Shown: in pieces, positions 33,375 to 42,292 of the stretch
Layout of the letters: every line of letters begins with the position of its first letter
Numbering within the stretch: the stretch's first letter is position 1
Assembly (NCBI GenBank): GCA_964492845.1
Contig: CAZBMZ010000026.1
Location: 1 to 64,000, forward strand
From: JADJPF01 sp964492845
GTDB lineage: Bacteria > Acidobacteriota > Blastocatellia > Chloracidobacteriales > JADJPF01
Reading direction: 5' to 3'
Length of the DNA stretch: 64,000 nt
Notes under the pieces: generated by a model
The model's database searches: none
The model's input: the letters and a program-made list of their open reading frames with translations, nothing else
Told to the model about the DNA's origin: nothing
Translations under genes and position numbers: made by a program

Positions 33375-35702
33375 TTATTTTTCTAACTCTACTTCTTTTA
33401 CTAATGATTTACTTTTCTTATTTATAGCACCACTTTTCTTTTTATCTACTTCTTCCACTTTATTTTTAGGAACTACAATAATTTTATCATTTTCAACATC
33501 TATTACTGCACTTCCTCCATTTTGTAAACAACCAAATAAAAGTTCTTCTGCTAGTTGTTCTTTAACTTGAGATTGTATTAAACGCGCCATTGGCCGCGCT
33601 CCATAAAGGCGATCAAATCCATGTTTAGCAAACCATTCTTTTGCTGTTGCAGTTAATTCTAAGCTAACATTTTTCTCGACTAATTGACTTCTAAGCTCAT
33701 TAATAAATTTTTCAACTACCTGTTTAATTATTTCTGCTGTTAGTGAACTAAAAATAATTGTTGCATCAAGGCGGTTGCGAAATTCTGGGCTAAAAGTTTT
33801 TTCTATAGCCTGTTTACTTTGATTAACAGGAAAACCCTCATTAAATCCTATAGTTTCTTTATTTATCTCTCTAGCTCCAGCATTAGTAGTCATAATTAAA
33901 ATTACATTCCGAAAGTCTGCTTTTTTGCCGTTGTTATCAGTCAAACTAGCATGATCCATTACTTGAAGTAAGATATTAAATAAATCTGGGTGAGCTTTCT
34001 CAATTTCATCTAAAACCAGGACTGAATAAGGAGTTTTGTTAACTGCATCTGTTAAAAGTCCACCTTGATCAAATCCAACATAACCGGGAGGTGCGCCAAT
34101 TAAACGGGAAACAGTATGTTTCTCCATATATTCGCTCATATCAAATCTTAAAAACTCAACTCCTAGAGCCAAAGCAAGTTGTTTAGCTAGTTCGGTTTTT
34201 CCTACTCCTGTTGGGCCAGCAAAAAGAAATGATCCTATAGGTTTATCAGGATTGCCAAGCCCAGCACGTGATAGCTTAATTGACCTTGCTACTTGAGCAA
34301 TTGCTGGATCTTGACCAAAAATTACCCCTTTTAAGTCTTTCTCTAAGCTTTGTAGTCGCTCTTTATCAGATATAGAAACTGTTTTAGGTGGAATCTTTGC
34401 CATACGAGCAACAACTAATTCTATTTGGTCAGTATCAATAGATTTAGGTCGTTTATCTATTTCTAGTAGCTTTACTGCTGCACCTGCTTCATCTATAACA
34501 TCAATTGCTTTATCTGGTAAACAACGGTCATTAATATATTTAGCAGAAAGCTCTACAGCAGCCTTTATTGCTTCATCCGTATAGCTAACTTCATGATGGT
34601 TTTCATAATAGCTTTTTAAGCCTTTTAGAATTTCTATTGTTTCACTTAAGGTAGGTTCACCAATTTCAATTTTTTGAAATCTTCTTGCTAAAGCTCTATC
34701 TCGTTCAAAAGAAGCTTTATATTCAGAATAAGTAGTTGACCCGATACACCGAATTTCACCTGATCCTAGTACAGGTTTAAGAATATTGGACGCATCCATT
34801 GTTCCACCACTAACCGAGCCGGCCCCAACAATTGTATGGATTTCATCAATTACTAATATTGCTCCAGGACGTTTTTTTAATGAATTAATAACAGCTTTTA
34901 ATCTTTCCTCAAATTGTCCTCGGAATTTTGTTCCTGCTAGTAATGCTCCCATGTCTAGTTGATAAACTTCGGCTGTTTTAAGTATGCTTGGGACTTCTCC
35001 TAAATAAATTTTTCTAGCTAATCCTTCAGCTAAAGCAGTTTTACCAACTCCAGGATCTCCAACATAAACAGGGTTATTTTTACGTCTACGACAAAGCACT
35101 TGGATAGTGCGTGTTAATTCTGCATCTCGTCCAATTAATGGATCTATCATTCCTTTAGCTGCTTTTGCTACTAGATTACTAGTAAAAGACTCTAAAGCTT
35201 TTTCTAGGGCTGGGTTATGTTCTTCTTCATCATTTTCTTCATTAACCCTAACTGGCTCATAATCTTGTTCAACTTTACCAACGCCATGAGAAATATAGTT
35301 TAAGATATCTAGCTTGGTAACACCTTGTTTTTTTAATAAATATACTGCATGTGAATGGCTTTCCTGATAGAGTGCTGCAAGGACATTACCAGCGTCTATT
35401 TCATATTTGCCTGCCCCTTGAGCCTGACGAATAGCATATTCTAGCACTCGGTTAAAAGAAGGCGTTTGTTCTGGGGAATGGTATTCTTTTTCTGAAATAG
35501 GGTCAAAATTCTCTTCTAAGAATTTTTCTAATTCTTTTTCCAAAAATTTTAGATCTGCCCCACATTTTCTTAAGATATCGCTAGCTAATTTATCTGCGAG
35601 CAAAGCTAGTAGTAAATGTTCTAATGTTAAAGACTCATGCCGTCTACTTATAGTTAGGCTTAAAGCATATTGCAACGTGATTTGTAAATCTTTAGTCAAC
35701 AT
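33375..35702 (-). CDS. clpA: ATP-dependent Clp protease ATPase subunit ClpA
   Basis: Unfoldase that feeds substrates to ClpP. 775 residues with Clp_N (about 1-145), first Walker A GDPGVGKT at 215-222, second Walker A GPTGVGKT at 496-503, and no ClpB-type coiled-coil middle domain between the modules. The gene lies directly after two clpS genes, the adaptors for ClpA, which fixes its identity against ClpC. The tail after ELLFG is longer than E. coli ClpA (758), with a Lys/Glu-rich end. No clpP is in the window. Confidence 0.95.
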   Translation of the reverse strand: MLTKDLQITLQYALSLTISRRHESLTLEHLLLALLADKLASDILRKCGADLKFLEKELEKFLEENFDPISEKEYHSPEQTPSFNRVLEYAIRQAQGAGKYEIDAGNVLAALYQESHSHAVYLLKKQGVTKLDILNYISHGVGKVEQDYEPVRVNEENDEEEHNPALEKALESFTSNLVAKAAKGMIDPLIGRDAELTRTIQVLCRRRKNNPVYVGDPGVGKTALAEGLARKIYLGEVPSILKTAEVYQLDMGALLAGTKFRGQFEERLKAVINSLKKRPGAILVIDEIHTIVGAGSVSGGTMDASNILKPVLGSGEIRCIGSTTYSEYKASFERDRALARRFQKIEIGEPTLSETIEILKGLKSYYENHHEVSYTDEAIKAAVELSAKYINDRCLPDKAIDVIDEAGAAVKLLEIDKRPKSIDTDQIELVVARMAKIPPKTVSISDKERLQSLEKDLKGVIFGQDPAIAQVARSIKLSRAGLGNPDKPIGSFLFAGPTGVGKTELAKQLALALGVEFLRFDMSEYMEKHTVSRLIGAPPGYVGFDQGGLLTDAVNKTPYSVLVLDEIEKAHPDLFNILLQVMDHASLTDNNGKKADFRNVILIMTTNAGAREINKETIGFNEGFPVNQSKQAIEKTFSPEFRNRLDATIIFSSLTAEIIKQVVEKFINELRSQLVEKNVSLELTATAKEWFAKHGFDRLYGARPMARLIQSQVKEQLAEELLFGCLQNGGSAVIDVENDKIIVVPKNKVEEVDKKKSGAINKKSKSLVKEVELEK

Positions 35703-35729
35703 AAATTTATTTATTCCTCAGAAGTTCTA

Positions 35730-36041
35730 CTATAACTCTTGTTCTAAAGTTAGCATTAAAGGATAACCTTCTTTTTGTGCCATGCTAGTAGCTTTTACTA
35801 GCTTTAATTCTGCAATTTCATAAGGGTAAATTCCCACTACTCCACTACCTGAGTAATGAACTTTTAGCATCAAACTTTCAGCTTGACGATAAGAATATCG
35901 AAAAACTTTTTCTAATACCAAAGTAACAAAATCCATTGGAGTAAAATCATCATTATGTAAAATTATTTTATACTTTGGAGGTTCTGTTACTTGCTGTTTA
36001 CTTTTTGTAATTGTTGCTTCATCTGGATCATATTTAGACAT
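35730..36041 (-). CDS. clpS: ClpS adaptor, canonical type
   Basis: N-degron adaptor for ClpA. The ATG at 36041 (103 residues, starting MSKYDPDEAT) is chosen over a longer frame because it aligns with the start of the upstream paralogue and follows GGAGAAAGAA. The N-end-rule pocket HNDDFTPMDFV includes the Asn-Asp pair and the gate Met (M40 of E. coli ClpS), and VHYSGSGVVGIYPYEIAE contains the pocket His. It starts one base after the stop of the first clpS, so translation is coupled. ClpA follows 27 bases later. Confidence 0.92.
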   Translation of the reverse strand: MSKYDPDEATITKSKQQVTEPPKYKIILHNDDFTPMDFVTLVLEKVFRYSYRQAESLMLKVHYSGSGVVGIYPYEIAELKLVKATSMAQKEGYPLMLTLEQEL

Positions 36042-36042
36042 A

Positions 36043-36363
36043 TTATTCTTTCTCCAGACTACACATAAAAGGAAAATCCCTTTCACGAGCCAATCTAATT
36101 ACTTTATTAGCTTTTGTTTCTGCAATTTCATAGGGATAAACTCCGCCAATTGTAAGACCTTGAAAATGTACTTGATACATCCGATGAATTGCTTCTTCTA
36201 AAGGATGATTAAAGATTTTTTGTAGGACAAAAACTACAAAATCCTGTGTAGTAAAATCATCATTATGAAGCAAGACCTTATATTTAGGAGGTTCATCAAG
36301 CTTTTCTTTTTTATCGTTTTTGGTTAATACTGCTTCATCACTTTCAGGATCATATTTAGACAT
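36043..36363 (-). CDS. ClpS adaptor, divergent type
   Basis: A second ClpS (106 residues from ATG 36363; the frame continues 12 bases to another ATG). It begins MSKYDPESDEA, like its neighbour, so the two arose by duplication. The pocket reads HNDDFTTQDFV: the Pro-Met at the gate position is Thr-Gln, while the Asn-Asp pair and the later VHFQGLTIGGVYPYEIAE with its His are retained. The gate residue affects which N-terminal residues fit, so the two paralogues may select different substrates. First gene of clpS-clpS-clpA. Confidence 0.9.
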   Translation of the reverse strand: MSKYDPESDEAVLTKNDKKEKLDEPPKYKVLLHNDDFTTQDFVVFVLQKIFNHPLEEAIHRMYQVHFQGLTIGGVYPYEIAETKANKVIRLARERDFPFMCSLEKE

Positions 36364-36534
36364 AGCAATTCCCATATTACTAATTTTTGATAACTATGTT
36401 TTAGATAGCTATATTTTGCAACGATATCTGGATAAGAGCAATTTCTATTTATCTTTGTTTACTTTTACTAAAAAGCTTAAAATGAAATTTTTCTTTGCAG
36501 TAAGTTATTAGTTCACAAAGTAGGAAAAGCTTAG

Positions 36535-39500
36535 ATGCCCATTAATCCAAACCCCTTTATATTTCCACATCGACAATTTCCAGCACATCAACGAACCTTA
36601 GTTGCAGGATTACCTTTTTTTCCTGCTGAATTAGGCGCGACAGGTGAAACAGTTAAAATTGTCCGTTGTTGGCAAGTTGAATCTATAGATAATTACACTA
36701 GACAACTACCTAAAAGGGTTTTTCTACGTCTTCAACCACCAGAATATCGAGTTTATGAAAAATACTCGCCAAATATTTCTTTTAGCTCTGTACAAATGTT
36801 TTATCAACATCGGCCAGATTTAGAAATTATGTGGCTTGGTCAAATTGGCACTACTACTTATTTGATTTTAGAAGAAACCCCTTTTGACTTAGATGATGAG
36901 AGCTTTACTCAATATATTGTAAAATTAAATAATTCTCATTTAGTTTCTATAATTGGAACAACAGAATTAAGTAAATTAACTAGTATCTTGAGAAGTCAAG
37001 TAGACTACTATCCTACTATTTCCACTTCAGAAATCACATCCTTTTTAGGTCAAATTAATGATAAATATTCAATTGAATATTACACAGACTGCATTAAGGA
37101 ACGTTCTATTAGTAGAGCTTTTAAGGTTAGATGGGACATAATTTCTGCTGGAAAATCTATTTCTATTCGTAAATGGCAGCGTCCTTTACCAGAAAACTTG
37201 TCTATTTCCTTGCCAATACCTTCAGACCCTACAAGCAACGAAGATTTTTTTATAAAAGAATACTTAGGCTTAAAAGATAGACATTATTTAATTTTACAAG
37301 CTGAAAGAACTTTGATTGCAGGAGAAAAATGGCAAGCTTTTTTAGTTAGATTAGAAGGAAATTCTATTTTTAGTTTGACTAACGACCAAGAATTTCAAGA
37401 AATCGCTAATGCTTTTATTGATAGACTAGAAGGAGATTCTAAAGGTAACAACTTTAGACCTTTAGGAACTATTTCTGTACAAGAAGTAGATTTTTTACTT
37501 AATTATTTATCTGTTAATCAACCAAGTTTTACTAGTTCAGGGGAATTTGCTTTAGAAAACTCTTCTTTAGCTAAAACAAAATTTACTAACTTAATTCCTA
37601 TAAAAATCTTGGATAAAAATGATAATTTTCAAGACTCATTTAAAGTAGCAGAACCCCATCAACAGTTGACTATAAGCAGACGTTGGCGTATCTCTAATAG
37701 GCTTTACTTACATTTAAGTTTTTCAACTCAACAAAACCAAGATAATAGTATTTCTAAAACATTAGATCTTTCCACTTTACTAGTAGAATCTATTTTTTCC
37801 TTTAACTTTTGGTATTACATAATTTTAGAACCACCATTACAACTTAACAGTCAAGATAAATTTATTCTAAAAATTCAAAACAACAAAACTCTTATAACTT
37901 TAACTAATGAGGAACTAAATAAAGTTTCTAATGTGTATGAAAACAACAAAAATTCTATTGTTGCAACTAGCATTATTGAAATTCTATCATTGCTAAATTC
38001 CTTGTCTTCTAGTAGCAATATTGAATTTAATAGTAAACCTATTACTAAACCCTTAATGCCTAAAATAACAGGAGCATTAAACAAAGCTGTTACTAAAACT
38101 AATCTTGTCAGCCTAAACCCAAACATAATAGATAATTACCAACTAAATAAAAAGCTTGGTGAAACAACACCTCATACTAATTACTTAGCTGAACAGATTA
38201 ATTTAGGGAACCGAATAGTTTTTTTAAAAACTCTTGCAATAGAATCATCTCTTGCTGAACACATAGAAAATTTTCTTAAAAAAGCAAAACTACATACAAA
38301 ATTAAATCATCTAAATATACCTAAACTATACCAGACTGGTAATACTACGGAATATTATTTTAGTGCTTTTCAATATATACATGGAATAACTCTATTTGAA
38401 TATATTTTAAGAAAGAAAACTTTTTCTCCAACATATCTATTATTAATACTTAAACAAATAGCTGATGTTCTAGATTATGCCCATAAAAACCAAGTTCTAC
38501 ATGGAAATCTTTCTCCCCAAAAAGTACTTATTTCTCCAGATGATCAAGTTTTTTTAACTAGTTTTTTTGGTGAAAACCCTGGTGGAAAAGATAGAATTGT
38601 TGGCAACCCTTTATATTTAGCAATAGAACAAATACAAAATGGTTTGTTACTTCCTAGTTCTGATATATATGCGCTAGTAGAAATAGCATATCTTTGTTTA
38701 ACAGGACATCACCCATTTGAAAATTGTGAGTCTATAGCAATACTACTAAGAAAAAAATTTAATTGTAATATTCCTAATGTAGAAATATTTAATCAGGCTT
38801 TGCCAACAACATTAAATACAGTTTTTAAGAAAGCTCTTTCCTCAGATCTAACCCAACGCTATCAAACAGCCAATGATTTTATTAATGCCTTAAAAGAATG
38901 TTTCCAAAATTTGATTACAACAGAGCTTACAGAAGAACTATTAATTAATAGCTCTAGGATTACCTCTAATTATTTATCAGTAGATAAGTATTTGTTAACA
39001 GATTTACTTGGAGAAGGAAATTTTTCTTGGGTTCATCGTGGGGTTGAATTAAATAACCTTACACAAAAAGCTTTTAAGATTGCTAAACCTCGTGAACTAG
39101 TAAGCTTACCAGATCATTCCAGTATTAGAACCCAAGAAATAAACATTACGATTGGTTGCGTTGGCAGTAAAATCCCAGATATAGAACAGTTTCTTTCTTT
39201 TCAAGCAGAAAAGTTACAAAAAACTAGTGACCCTGCTTTAGTAAAAGTAGATAGGTTGTATTCCCGACAAAATATATGTTATTACCAAATGAATTATATC
39301 GTAGGTAAAACACTAAGGGAGATAATGAAAACTCGCACAATTTCTATTCGTGTAATGATAGAATTGGCTGTTGCCTTAGATAGGCTCTCACAAAACCCTA
39401 ATTTTCAATATCATGGAGATTTAAAGCCTGAAAACATTTTAGTGACTAGTAGTTCAGTTAAATTAATTGACCCTGGTTATTTTGGAAGTAAAGAAAAACG

Positions 39501-39912
39501 AAATCCTCAAACCATGATTACTACTCCCGCATATTACCCAATGTTAGAATCTGATGACCTGTTTGCTTTTGGGTTAATTTTATGGGAAATAGCTTGCCAA
39601 CAACATCCGCTTGTAGTGCAAAGAGGTTCTTCAGAATTTATAGATTTAACATATATTGGAGAAAATCTTTTTGACTGGGTTTATAGTTCTGAACTAGTTG
39701 GACAATATTTTAAGTCTGCATTTTTGCACATTAAACGCCCTTCTACTTATCAAAAAGATATACATCCAATGTTAGAAAGCCTTTTATTAAAAGCCATTAA
39801 CTTACAGCTTAGAGCCGACAATATTATAGATTATAAAATACATTTTAAGAGCTTTTCCCAGCTAATTGCTGCTCTAGAGGAACTAGTAGAAGCAGGAATC
39901 ACACATTTATAG
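36535..39912 (+). CDS. Tandem pseudokinase-kinase protein with three N-terminal repeats
   Basis: 1125 residues in three parts. About 24-460 contains three copies of an unknown ~110-residue beta-rich repeat (RCWQV/RKWQR/RRWRI starts, each with a YLILE/YIILE-type strand and a KL/RL strand near its end). About 535-800 is a Hanks fold that lacks a GxGxxG loop, reads HGN instead of HRD (N658) and FFG instead of DFG, but keeps K565: a pseudokinase. About 825-1080 is a second kinase fold with GEGNFSWVHRG, K848, HGD (D962) and DPG (D979), so it looks active though atypical. Neither part has a membrane span. It is followed closely by a membrane protein. Confidence 0.85.
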   Translation: MPINPNPFIFPHRQFPAHQRTLVAGLPFFPAELGATGETVKIVRCWQVESIDNYTRQLPKRVFLRLQPPEYRVYEKYSPNISFSSVQMFYQHRPDLEIMWLGQIGTTTYLILEETPFDLDDESFTQYIVKLNNSHLVSIIGTTELSKLTSILRSQVDYYPTISTSEITSFLGQINDKYSIEYYTDCIKERSISRAFKVRWDIISAGKSISIRKWQRPLPENLSISLPIPSDPTSNEDFFIKEYLGLKDRHYLILQAERTLIAGEKWQAFLVRLEGNSIFSLTNDQEFQEIANAFIDRLEGDSKGNNFRPLGTISVQEVDFLLNYLSVNQPSFTSSGEFALENSSLAKTKFTNLIPIKILDKNDNFQDSFKVAEPHQQLTISRRWRISNRLYLHLSFSTQQNQDNSISKTLDLSTLLVESIFSFNFWYYIILEPPLQLNSQDKFILKIQNNKTLITLTNEELNKVSNVYENNKNSIVATSIIEILSLLNSLSSSSNIEFNSKPITKPLMPKITGALNKAVTKTNLVSLNPNIIDNYQLNKKLGETTPHTNYLAEQINLGNRIVFLKTLAIESSLAEHIENFLKKAKLHTKLNHLNIPKLYQTGNTTEYYFSAFQYIHGITLFEYILRKKTFSPTYLLLILKQIADVLDYAHKNQVLHGNLSPQKVLISPDDQVFLTSFFGENPGGKDRIVGNPLYLAIEQIQNGLLLPSSDIYALVEIAYLCLTGHHPFENCESIAILLRKKFNCNIPNVEIFNQALPTTLNTVFKKALSSDLTQRYQTANDFINALKECFQNLITTELTEELLINSSRITSNYLSVDKYLLTDLLGEGNFSWVHRGVELNNLTQKAFKIAKPRELVSLPDHSSIRTQEINITIGCVGSKIPDIEQFLSFQAEKLQKTSDPALVKVDRLYSRQNICYYQMNYIVGKTLREIMKTRTISIRVMIELAVALDRLSQNPNFQYHGDLKPENILVTSSSVKLIDPGYFGSKEKRNPQTMITTPAYYPMLESDDLFAFGLILWEIACQQHPLVVQRGSSEFIDLTYIGENLFDWVYSSELVGQYFKSAFLHIKRPSTYQKDIHPMLESLLLKAINLQLRADNIIDYKIHFKSFSQLIAALEELVEAGITHL

Positions 39913-39968
39913 AAAAACGCTTCTCTATCATAATTAAGCTAATTTTTATTAATCAAGGAACTACTTTT

Positions 39969-41114
39969 ATGCTTAAACTTATGTTTAAGAGTCTATTTGT
40001 CTTTATATTTTTAGTTGTCTTTTTTGCCAATACTTATAGCGTAAATAGCGCAAATGAAATAAGAATCTTTAACCCTTTTCTTTCTGGAAATCCTATTGGT
40101 GAGCCAGTAGCAGATCTAAGCTCTGTTGTTATTGAAAAAGAAAGCTTAACCTTAGATTTGCGAGGCTTAACCAATTTCCATAGAAACCAACTACTAGAAT
40201 TTACTAGCGAATATTCCCCGCGCTTAGTTACGGTTGAAACTATTTATCAAGTTCGTAATGACAAAGAAGAACAAACAATTAGTCTAACTTTTTTTGCTGA
40301 TGCAATGAGTTTTGCTAGTAGCAATACTGGTGTTTGGTTAAATGATCAAGCTATTACAGATTTTTCTTTTGATCCAACAGAAAAAGATCTCCCTATTAAT
40401 TGGGGAATCCCAAATAATACTCCATCTATTGATGGTAATTGGCTAGTTGCTTATCGGCCTCAACTCAAAAGTGGAAGTATTCGTTTTAATTTATCTATAC
40501 CTACAGGTACACATAAAATTAAGGTTTGTTACCTAGCACAACCTACTACATATTTACAAGGAGATGCAACTATTCCTTGGCAACTTGTTTATAGCTTAAC
40601 GCAAACTAGAGATTGGGTAGGGTTTAAGTCTTTAGACGCAACTATTTATATTCCTAAAGGTTGGCAATTTGCTAGCAACAATAAATTAAATAATGAAGAT
40701 GGAAAACTAACTGCTACTTGGCTAACACCTCCATCAAATTCCATTGCATTAACCGTACAAGCACCTATTCCATGGTTTTTTAAGACTAGCTTTTTAGCCT
40801 GGATTCTTAGTCCTATACTTTGTCTTTTGTTAGGAAAATTAATAGGAAAATTACTTTACCAATATAAACAGACTTTAGTTTTATCTATACCAATTTCTAT
40901 TTGCCTGGGAGCTATTTGGGCTTTATCAATATATTTTTCTATGACTTATGACCAAGATCATCTAAAATTCCTTGTAGGTGAAAACCAATTAACTCGTCCT
41001 AGTGGCTCTTTTATAAAAATAGCTACTTTACCTATTACTTTTGCCCTAGGTTTTGTTTTAACACAAGCAACAGCATTTTTTTCGCATCGTAATGTTGTAG
41101 AAAAGAAAACTTAA
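39969..41114 (+). CDS. Membrane protein with large extracytoplasmic domain
   Basis: 381 residues. Signal peptide (about 1-28), then a beta-rich extracytoplasmic domain (about 30-265; TGTHKIKVCYLAQPTTY suggests an Ig-like or adhesin-like fold) and three C-terminal membrane spans (about 275-295, 305-325, 340-365). No family recognised. It lies 56 bases after the tandem kinase gene, with AAGGA before the ATG, and is probably in the same transcript. The kinase may act on it or report through it. Confidence 0.78.
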   Translation: MLKLMFKSLFVFIFLVVFFANTYSVNSANEIRIFNPFLSGNPIGEPVADLSSVVIEKESLTLDLRGLTNFHRNQLLEFTSEYSPRLVTVETIYQVRNDKEEQTISLTFFADAMSFASSNTGVWLNDQAITDFSFDPTEKDLPINWGIPNNTPSIDGNWLVAYRPQLKSGSIRFNLSIPTGTHKIKVCYLAQPTTYLQGDATIPWQLVYSLTQTRDWVGFKSLDATIYIPKGWQFASNNKLNNEDGKLTATWLTPPSNSIALTVQAPIPWFFKTSFLAWILSPILCLLLGKLIGKLLYQYKQTLVLSIPISICLGAIWALSIYFSMTYDQDHLKFLVGENQLTRPSGSFIKIATLPITFALGFVLTQATAFFSHRNVVEKKT

Positions 41115-41183
41115 AATCATAATGCTAGTTTGCTTTAAGAAAATAATTAGCCCTTAACCTATTAATTTAATGGATGTATAAAA

Positions 41184-41777
41184 ATGCAAAAATCCTATCA
41201 TCGACTGGTTTTTTCATTACTTTTTATCTTTTTATTTTCTCTAACTGCTTGTGAAAGTGTATCAATAAAAACAGGGAGTCCCCCTCCACCCAACGAAACA
41301 GAAGTAAAAAAGGCTTCTGCCAATCTTCCATCACCAAGATTTCCTGAGTCCATTACTAATACTGCGGATGCAGAATATAATTGGTCAGTAAAAGACTTAA
41401 GTGGAAAAACTGTTAATGCAGCAGATTGGAAAAATAAAGTATTAGTGCTTAATATGTGGGCTACTTGGTGTGGCCCTTGCATAGCAGAAATGCCTAGCCT
41501 AGAAAACCTCTACGAAAAAACCAAAAACGATGGTATTGTCTTTGCTTTAGTCTCAGATGAAGACCAAGAAACAGTTAACCAATTTATTCAAAAAAGGAAA
41601 TTTTCCTTACCTGTTTATACTGTAGAGAATCTGCCCCAAATATATAGAGGTGATGCAATACCTAGAACGATTATAATTGCAGCTAATGGTAAGATAGTTT
41701 TTGATCATTTAGGTGCTGCTAGATGGGATAGTGAAACTACTATTGATTTTCTAAAAACTGTTTCACAAATAAAATAA
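41184..41777 (+). CDS. TlpA/ResA-type thioredoxin-fold lipoprotein
   Basis: 197 residues. Lipoprotein signal with lipobox SLTAC (C23), a Pro-rich linker, then a thioredoxin-like domain with the catalytic WCGPC motif (C96, C99) inside LNMWATWCGPCIAEMPSLE. The cis-Pro is in DAIPRTIII. Extracytoplasmic thiol-disulphide reductases of this kind serve cytochrome c maturation or keep envelope proteins reduced. No ccm gene is nearby. Fourth-position context: follows the membrane protein by 69 bases. Confidence 0.9.
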   Translation: MQKSYHRLVFSLLFIFLFSLTACESVSIKTGSPPPPNETEVKKASANLPSPRFPESITNTADAEYNWSVKDLSGKTVNAADWKNKVLVLNMWATWCGPCIAEMPSLENLYEKTKNDGIVFALVSDEDQETVNQFIQKRKFSLPVYTVENLPQIYRGDAIPRTIIIAANGKIVFDHLGAARWDSETTIDFLKTVSQIK

Positions 41778-41909
41778 GGACAAATAGAAAATATCTAGCT
41801 TTACTAAAAAGCTTTTCCGTTTTTATTCCTTGAGAAAAGATGCTAGATATGTTAAATGCTCCTTATCATCACTTTAATTACTTTACACCTAAACAAAACA
41901 AGGAACAAA

Positions 41910-42143
41910 ATGTTAGGACAAGCAAAACCATACTTCACTTTAATTTTACAATCTGAAGACCGTAGCGAAGTAGAACGTGCAGCAGAAGATCACAAAAGGA
42001 AAAATCCTGGTGCAGAAGTATTTATTGATAGTTGGAGAGACCATATTAGTCATTTAAGCGATAAGCCCCTTTGGCGCGCACGTGCCAAAATAAAAGAGCA
42101 ACGTAGCTTAATACAAGAAATTATTCATATGATAACACGCTAA
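41910..42143 (+). CDS. Small conserved-looking soluble protein
   Basis: The frame opens at 41856, but AAGGA lies eight bases before the ATG at 41910, giving 77 residues (MLGQAKPYFTLILQSEDR...). It is highly charged with an alpha/beta look and ends in a helix (LIQEIIHMITR). Function unknown. It stands between the thioredoxin gene and the zinc-ribbon kinase. Confidence 0.65.
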   Translation: MLGQAKPYFTLILQSEDRSEVERAAEDHKRKNPGAEVFIDSWRDHISHLSDKPLWRARAKIKEQRSLIQEIIHMITR

Positions 42144-42292
42144 GTTTTAAGTAAAGCTAATAGCCAAATGTTATTATTTTAGTTGCCTTATAAATAGCTA
42201 TTTTGGGGTTTTGCTACCCACCAAACATTTTTTGTAATAAGTTTTTGTAATTTTAATTCTAAAATTTTCTGTAACGACCAGTAGAAAACCTT

